Assembly (NCBI GenBank): GCA_009783085.1
Contig: WRHU01000001.1
Span: 192,196-256,195 of the forward strand
DNA length: 64,000 nt
Direction: 5' to 3'
Source: Coriobacteriia bacterium
GTDB lineage: Bacteria; Actinomycetota; Coriobacteriia; Coriobacteriales; UBA8131
Shown: positions 60,204 to 64,000 of the stretch, in pieces
Position numbering within the stretch: position 1 is the stretch's first letter
Layout of the letters: every line of letters begins with the position of its first letter
Notes under the pieces: model-generated
Database searches by the model: none
What the model saw: the letters and a program-made list of their open reading frames with translations, nothing else
What the model was told of the DNA's origin: nothing
Program-made: the position numbers and the translations under genes

Positions 60204-61712
60204 CTATGAACTTTGTTGTGAAGCAAAGTTCAAATTGAGATCGGCTATTTTCCAACCAATGAATGAGCGCTCAAGCTTGACGGAGTAGCGAAGTTCTCCT
60301 GGTTTTTCAACCAAATATGCAACCACAATGGCCTCAGATTCGCTCATTGAAACACTTTCTATGCTCACCTCAACGCGCTCAGTGGGAGCAACTTGGTTCA
60401 TTTTGCGAGCGATAATCTCCTCGCTGTCCTCCCCTGCTGCCCAGTATTGCAAAACGTCGTTTCCTTCTCGGTGAGCTGCAAACATATCAGAAATGACCAT
60501 TTTTTGTGAGGGGAAGCCAAGACCTTGCCAATAGGCAAAAACGCCGCCGCCCAAAACAAGAACCATAACTATAAGGACGGTTAGCAGGATTTTGAGCCCC
60601 GCGTTGCGACCTCTGCGCTCTTTGCGCATCTGACTCTTGCCCATGGCGATAAGATCGTCATCAGTTGCGGTAAAGAAATCAGTATCGTTAAGAGAAGGAA
60701 TGGTGCCCGTTGAGGTGTCGCCAAAGACCTCGGGCGCAGACAGACCGTAAGAGCCGTCGGGCATCAGCCCTATATCGCTACCATATCCACCTTGATACGA
60801 AGCAGAAGCCATGCCTGGTGCGATGGGAGCAGCATAGTTGCCCGACATCATGTCAGCACCAGCAACTGAGGCGGCTTCGCCAAAACCATAGTTGTCGTAC
60901 GCAGCATTCGGCATTTCTGCAGTAGCTCCAACAGCATACGGATCTTGCCCTGCGAAACCAGCGCGATTTGCTGGAGCAGATGGAGCTGGTGCAACGGATT
61001 TTTGAAGTGCCTCTTGAGCCTTTTGGAAATCGAGTGCGGCTTCTGCAGAAAGAGCGTAGCGTCCGCCAGCGCCAGCAAAAGTAAAGGATTCGACTGCTTC
61101 CTTATAGCGGCCAGCTGCCGTATAAGCCTGCCCCAGTGACTCATTTACTTTTGAGCGCACCGAGTCGCTTGGCTCAAACTCAAACACCGTCTTATAAGAC
61201 TCAATCGCATCTTGCGGTCTGTTGAGGGAGGCAAAGGTATTGCCGAGCTGCACTAAAGCCTTAACTGGATTGGGATTGCGCTCATCTAAAGCGGCGTTAC
61301 GATACGACGTTCCTGCGTCAACCAACATACCCAGACGGGTAAATGCGGTTCCCAGACCCATGTGAGCCTGATAAGATTTCTGAAAAGTAGGATCTGCAAG
61401 TGCAGCGTTGAAGCTTGTAATAGCGCCTTCATAATCGCCCATACCAATTTGTGACTTACCGAGGTTTACGCGCACCGTAGCTTTGTCTGCATAGGCCTCG
61501 TCCTCAAGAGCTTTTCCGTAGGTTATGCTCGCCTCTTGGAAACTCCGCATCTTAAGAAGGCAATTGCCAAGGCGATAGCAAATAAGACCAACATCGCCTG
61601 GGCCAAAACTGGCGTTATCCTCCTTGAGGCAGGCGTAGTATTCTTTAAGTGCGTCTACGTACTCGCCTTTTCCGTATGCGGAGCGCGCGCGCTCAAAATG
61701 TAAACTGTTCAA
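60204..61712 (-). CDS. TPR-repeat protein with C-terminal membrane segment
   Basis: The 502-residue protein has about six to seven tetratricopeptide repeats in residues 1-240 (for example AYGKGEYVDALKEYYACLKED and AIESYKTVFEFEPSDSVRS), then a Gly/Ala/Tyr-rich linker, a basic patch (MRKERRGRN), one membrane segment (about residues 388-412) and an outside domain of about 90 residues (TERVEVSIESVSMSESEAIVVAYLVEK). The topology puts the TPR part in the cytoplasm. No enzyme motif is present; a scaffold or envelope-adaptor role is likely only by analogy. Confidence 0.75.
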   Translation of the reverse strand: MNSLHFERARSAYGKGEYVDALKEYYACLKEDNASFGPGDVGLICYRLGNCLLKMRSFQEASITYGKALEDEAYADKATVRVNLGKSQIGMGDYEGAITSFNAALADPTFQKSYQAHMGLGTAFTRLGMLVDAGTSYRNAALDERNPNPVKALVQLGNTFASLNRPQDAIESYKTVFEFEPSDSVRSKVNESLGQAYTAAGRYKEAVESFTFAGAGGRYALSAEAALDFQKAQEALQKSVAPAPSAPANRAGFAGQDPYAVGATAEMPNAAYDNYGFGEAASVAGADMMSGNYAAPIAPGMASASYQGGYGSDIGLMPDGSYGLSAPEVFGDTSTGTIPSLNDTDFFTATDDDLIAMGKSQMRKERRGRNAGLKILLTVLIVMVLVLGGGVFAYWQGLGFPSQKMVISDMFAAHREGNDVLQYWAAGEDSEEIIARKMNQVAPTERVEVSIESVSMSESEAIVVAYLVEKPGELRYSVKLERSFIGWKIADLNLNFASQQSS

Positions 61713-61806
61713 AACCGTACCTTTCTTAAAACATCAAAAAGCGTCACCATCATGCCACATCGCTACCAAACAGCATGCGGGCAATCCGCCACCCACCTTA
61801 ACCAAG

Positions 61807-62331
61807 CTAGCTGACGTTAAGAATCTCAACAGACGTAATCTCGTCACCTTTTTCAAGGGAATGAATAACTTTGAGGCTTTCCTCATCAACAGGATTGCCA
61901 AAAACGGTGTAGTTCGCATCGAGGAAAGCTTGCGGCCCGAGGCAAAAATAGAACTGTGAGCCTGCGCTGTCGGGTGCTGCTGAGCGAGCCATGGCAAGTG
62001 TCCCATCTTTATGAAAATTATTGGGATTGCTTGTCCACTCGCCTTTTATGGTGTAGCCAGGGCCACCGGTGCCTAACAGAGGGCTTCCCATACGAACCTG
62101 CTCGCGGGTGAGCTCGCGCGTATTGGGGCAACCGCCCTGAACAACAAAACCTGGTTCAAGACGATGGAACTTGAGGCCGTTGTAAAAATCCTTGAGCGCA
62201 AGTTCAATAAAATTGCTCACGTGTATGGGGGTGTCTGCGCCCGTTAGCTGGACTGCAATGCTCCCTTTGTTTGTGTTGATAACAGCAATCTCTGTGCCGT
62301 TTACTGGATACTCAGGGTTATAGATGGCCAT
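61807..62331 (-). CDS. Cyclophilin-type peptidyl-prolyl isomerase
   Basis: The 174-residue protein has the cyclophilin core: FHRLEPGFVVQGGCPN (catalytic Arg), GTLAMARSAAPDSAGSQFYFCLG, and FGNPVDEESLKVI. It lacks a signal peptide, so it acts in the cytoplasm to speed proline isomerisation in folding proteins. AGGAGG lies before the ATG. Confidence 0.95.
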   Translation of the reverse strand: MAIYNPEYPVNGTEIAVINTNKGSIAVQLTGADTPIHVSNFIELALKDFYNGLKFHRLEPGFVVQGGCPNTRELTREQVRMGSPLLGTGGPGYTIKGEWTSNPNNFHKDGTLAMARSAAPDSAGSQFYFCLGPQAFLDANYTVFGNPVDEESLKVIHSLEKGDEITSVEILNVS

Positions 62332-62413
62332 AAATCCTCCTCAACGTGCTTCCATTCAAAAAGTTCAACGTATCAGTGTAACAGAACTTGCAAAATAACT
62401 CACGGCTCGATGG

Positions 62414-62489
62414 TGGTGCCCCCTGCAGGATTCGAACCTGCGGCCTTCTGCTCCGGAGGCAGACGCTCTATCCCCTGAGCTAAGGGGGC
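62414..62489 (-). tRNA. tRNA-Arg (anticodon CCG)
   Basis: The minus strand folds as a standard tRNA of 76 nt with encoded CCA: acceptor GCCCCCT/AGGGGGC, D-arm AGCTCAGGGGATAGAGC, anticodon arm TCTGC-CTCCGGA-GCAGA with anticodon CCG, T-arm GCAGGTTCGAATCCTGC. A second CCA follows the first directly (CCACCA). It reads CGG codons. Confidence 0.97.
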
Positions 62490-62684
62490 CTACAAACATT
62501 GTACCTGAAGCCTTCAATCTTGCGCCCGACAAACACACTCGTCTAAGCGCCACAAAAACTCTTTTTTGCGAGGCCAAGCCTTACTACAAGTTTTGTAACA
62601 TTTTTTGTAACATTTACACGTATAGCCCTTGGTAAACCTGCTAAAATGTTAAAAACTCGTAATCACTTTGAAGGGGTTGGTTAC
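62490..62684. other. Gap with a direct repeat before the methyltransferase gene
   Basis: TTTTGTAACATT occurs twice with little spacing (about 62588-62613) and may include promoter elements for the methyltransferase gene. No other feature is visible. Confidence 0.4.
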
Positions 62685-64000
62685 GTGGCTGGGACAGTTC
62701 CTATACTTATTGAGTCGCTCGCTTATCACGGCGCAGGTGTTGGACGCCTGCCAGACGGGCGTGTGGCATTTGTTGAAGACGGCGTTGTGGGGGATACCGT
62801 CCTTGTTGAGTGCGTCGAAAATCATGAACGCTATGTGCGGGGGCGCATCGGGAGAATTGTTACCCCCTCCCCCCATCGAGTCGAGCCAAAATGCACCTAT
62901 CATGCCAGCTGTGGCGGCTGTCCGTGGCAGCACATAAGCTACGATGAGCAGTGCGTTTGGAAACACAATAGCGTTGTTGAGGCTTTGCGAAGAATTGGTG
63001 GCATAGCGGAAGCAGAAAGCCTTGTTAAAGCGGTGGCAAAGTCAACAAAAACATGGGGCTATCGCAATAAAATTGAGTTGAGCATTCAAACGATTGACAA
63101 AAAATGTTCGCTCGGGTTTCGCGCAAGAGGCTCAGCAGAGTTTGTTCCCGTTGACGGCTGTCTGCAGCTGGCTCATAACTTATCTGACGCACCGCAGCGT
63201 ATTGCGGGGGCTTTGACCTATACCTGCCGAGAAATACTGCCCGATTTACACCGTGTCAACATTCGAGCCTCCGAGTTTACTAAAGACGTTGAGCTGTCGC
63301 TATGGGCAAAGCCTTCTCCCCTTTCTCGCCAGTTGGTGGCGCGCGTGCTCAATGAAGCTGTGCGTACTACGAGCATGACGCGCGTTATCATTGATGGGGA
63401 ACTCAAAGAGCGCAACGTAAAGCAGGTTGAGGTTTTAGCAGGTAGAGGTTATTGGCGCGAAATGCTTGACGGACGCTATCTCAAGTTGAGTTCGCCCTCG
63501 TTTTATCAGGTCAATTCTCCGGGTGCGCAAACGCTGGTGGAAACCGTTTTGGCGTTTCTTGAGCAGGCTGAGATTGGCGAGAATGATCATGTTGCCGACT
63601 TATATGCAGGAGCAGGAACGTTTACGATACCTCTTGCAGCACGCTATAATCGCGTAAGTGCCGTTGAATCCTATGGGTCAAGCGTTCGTGATTTGCGACG
63701 TAACCTTGAGGATAATGCACTTGATGCGCGGGTGATTGGCGGCGATGCGGCACGTGAGCTTTCGGGCCTAGGGTCGCTTGCCGCGGCAATCATCGACCCT
63801 CCTCGTTCGGGACTTTCTCCGCAGGCAACCGCAGCTCTCGTTTCTGCTGCTCCTCGCTGTGTTGTTTATGTTTCTTGCGACCCTTCTACTTTAGCGCGCG
63901 ATGCCAGAAACTTTATTGATAACGGCTATGAGCTTGTCTGTGTGCAGCCCATTGACTTGTTCCCTCAAACCTATCATATAGAAAGTGTTGCTCTGTTTGT
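62685..64000 (+). CDS. RumA/RlmCD-type 23S rRNA (uracil-5-)-methyltransferase, cut by window end
   Basis: Read by hand since the frame leaves the window. The best start is GTG at 62685 (MAGTVPILIESLAYHGAGVGRLPDG), eight bases after AAGGGG. A TRAM domain opens the protein. The [4Fe-4S] cysteines appear in KCTYHASCGGCPWQH, the SAM-binding motif in VADLYAGAGTFTIPLA, and the catalytic cysteine in VYVSCDPSTLARDA. This is the TrmA/RumA/RlmCD family, which makes m5U in rRNA or tRNA. The frame is open to base 64000, where only a few dozen residues should be missing. Confidence 0.93.
   Translation, partial: MAGTVPILIESLAYHGAGVGRLPDGRVAFVEDGVVGDTVLVECVENHERYVRGRIGRIVTPSPHRVEPKCTYHASCGGCPWQHISYDEQCVWKHNSVVEALRRIGGIAEAESLVKAVAKSTKTWGYRNKIELSIQTIDKKCSLGFRARGSAEFVPVDGCLQLAHNLSDAPQRIAGALTYTCREILPDLHRVNIRASEFTKDVELSLWAKPSPLSRQLVARVLNEAVRTTSMTRVIIDGELKERNVKQVEVLAGRGYWREMLDGRYLKLSSPSFYQVNSPGAQTLVETVLAFLEQAEIGENDHVADLYAGAGTFTIPLAARYNRVSAVESYGSSVRDLRRNLEDNALDARVIGGDAARELSGLGSLAAAIIDPPRSGLSPQATAALVSAAPRCVVYVSCDPSTLARDARNFIDNGYELVCVQPIDLFPQTYHIESVALF

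Noticed and set aside
1-64000. CRISPR array, prophage or integrated element
   Set aside because: The repeats seen are short tandem or palindromic without spacers, and no integrase, transposase, capsid or cas-like protein is present.

Overview
This 64 kb window looks like the chromosome of a Coriobacteriia-type actinomycete (Actinomycetota) with roughly balanced GC. The strongest sign is the block tlyA-nadK-recN-steA, an actinobacterial gene order (compare M. tuberculosis Rv1694-Rv1697). Other signs are an EF-G-like GTPase, an actinobacterial mix of wall-growth and radical-SAM genes, and rny joined directly to ruvCAB. Genus cannot be settled from sequence alone. No rRNA, prophage, transposase or CRISPR array was seen.

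Layout. 1-4.7 kb: end of the minus-strand ileS gene, then an accessory patch with a Phd/YefM-type antitoxin whose toxin partner is reduced to 15 codons beside a palindromic repeat, a DUF2752 membrane protein plus a zinc-ribbon protein behind a promoter that contains a 14-C run, and an orphan Fic protein. 4.8-12 kb: EF-G-like GTPase, SLC13/ArsB-type permease, then a minus-strand group of rarA, a DUF948 protein and an AI-2E-family exporter. Upstream of rarA lie a 6S RNA gene and an unidentified ~85-nt RNA with its own promoter and terminator. 12.5-15.3 kb: CadC/SmtB-like repressor and a Zn/Cd/Pb P-type ATPase, with a clear SmtB-type operator over the promoter. 15.4-20.8 kb: rny, an unrecognised GHKL ATPase, ruvC, ruvA, ruvB and a DUF6483-like gene, all on the plus strand. 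20.8-24 kb (minus): superoxide-reductase-like protein, DegV, and a tryptophanase/tyrosine phenol-lyase relative. 24-30 kb: a small membrane protein, a response regulator, an intramembrane-sensing kinase and a large FtsX-type ABC exporter, a likely antimicrobial-peptide or envelope-stress module. 30-36.7 kb: AlkC-like DNA repair protein, two uncharacterised membrane proteins (one with DUF4241), tRNA-Leu(CAG), an amidohydrolase, DUF1461, truA and a DtxR/MntR-like repressor.

36.8-48.4 kb is one long minus-strand run, reading pycB/accB fusion, accC, asp23, nusB, xseB, dxs, tlyA, nadK, recN, steA, with many overlapping start/stop pairs. It links biotin-dependent carboxylation, isoprenoid precursor synthesis, NADP supply, rRNA modification and DNA repair. 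48.5-62.3 kb, also minus strand, holds efp, rlmH, a radical-SAM pair, a DUF697-like protein, the elongasome genes mreB-mreC-mreD-mrdA-rodA, ndk, a TPR membrane protein and a cyclophilin. tRNA-Arg(CCG) and a plus-strand RumA/RlmCD-type rRNA methyltransferase, cut by the window edge, close the window.

Three themes stand out. First, many housekeeping proteins (NusB, RuvC, SteA, RecN, TIGR03936, DUF697, DUF948) carry in-frame 15-21 bp tandem repeats at their ends or as insertions. Second, there are intact and partial copies of a palindromic repeat with arms GGGACGGTACGATTTTGTCACA. Third, a strong ribosome binding site inside the pycB fusion gene suggests that a free biotin carrier protein is also made.
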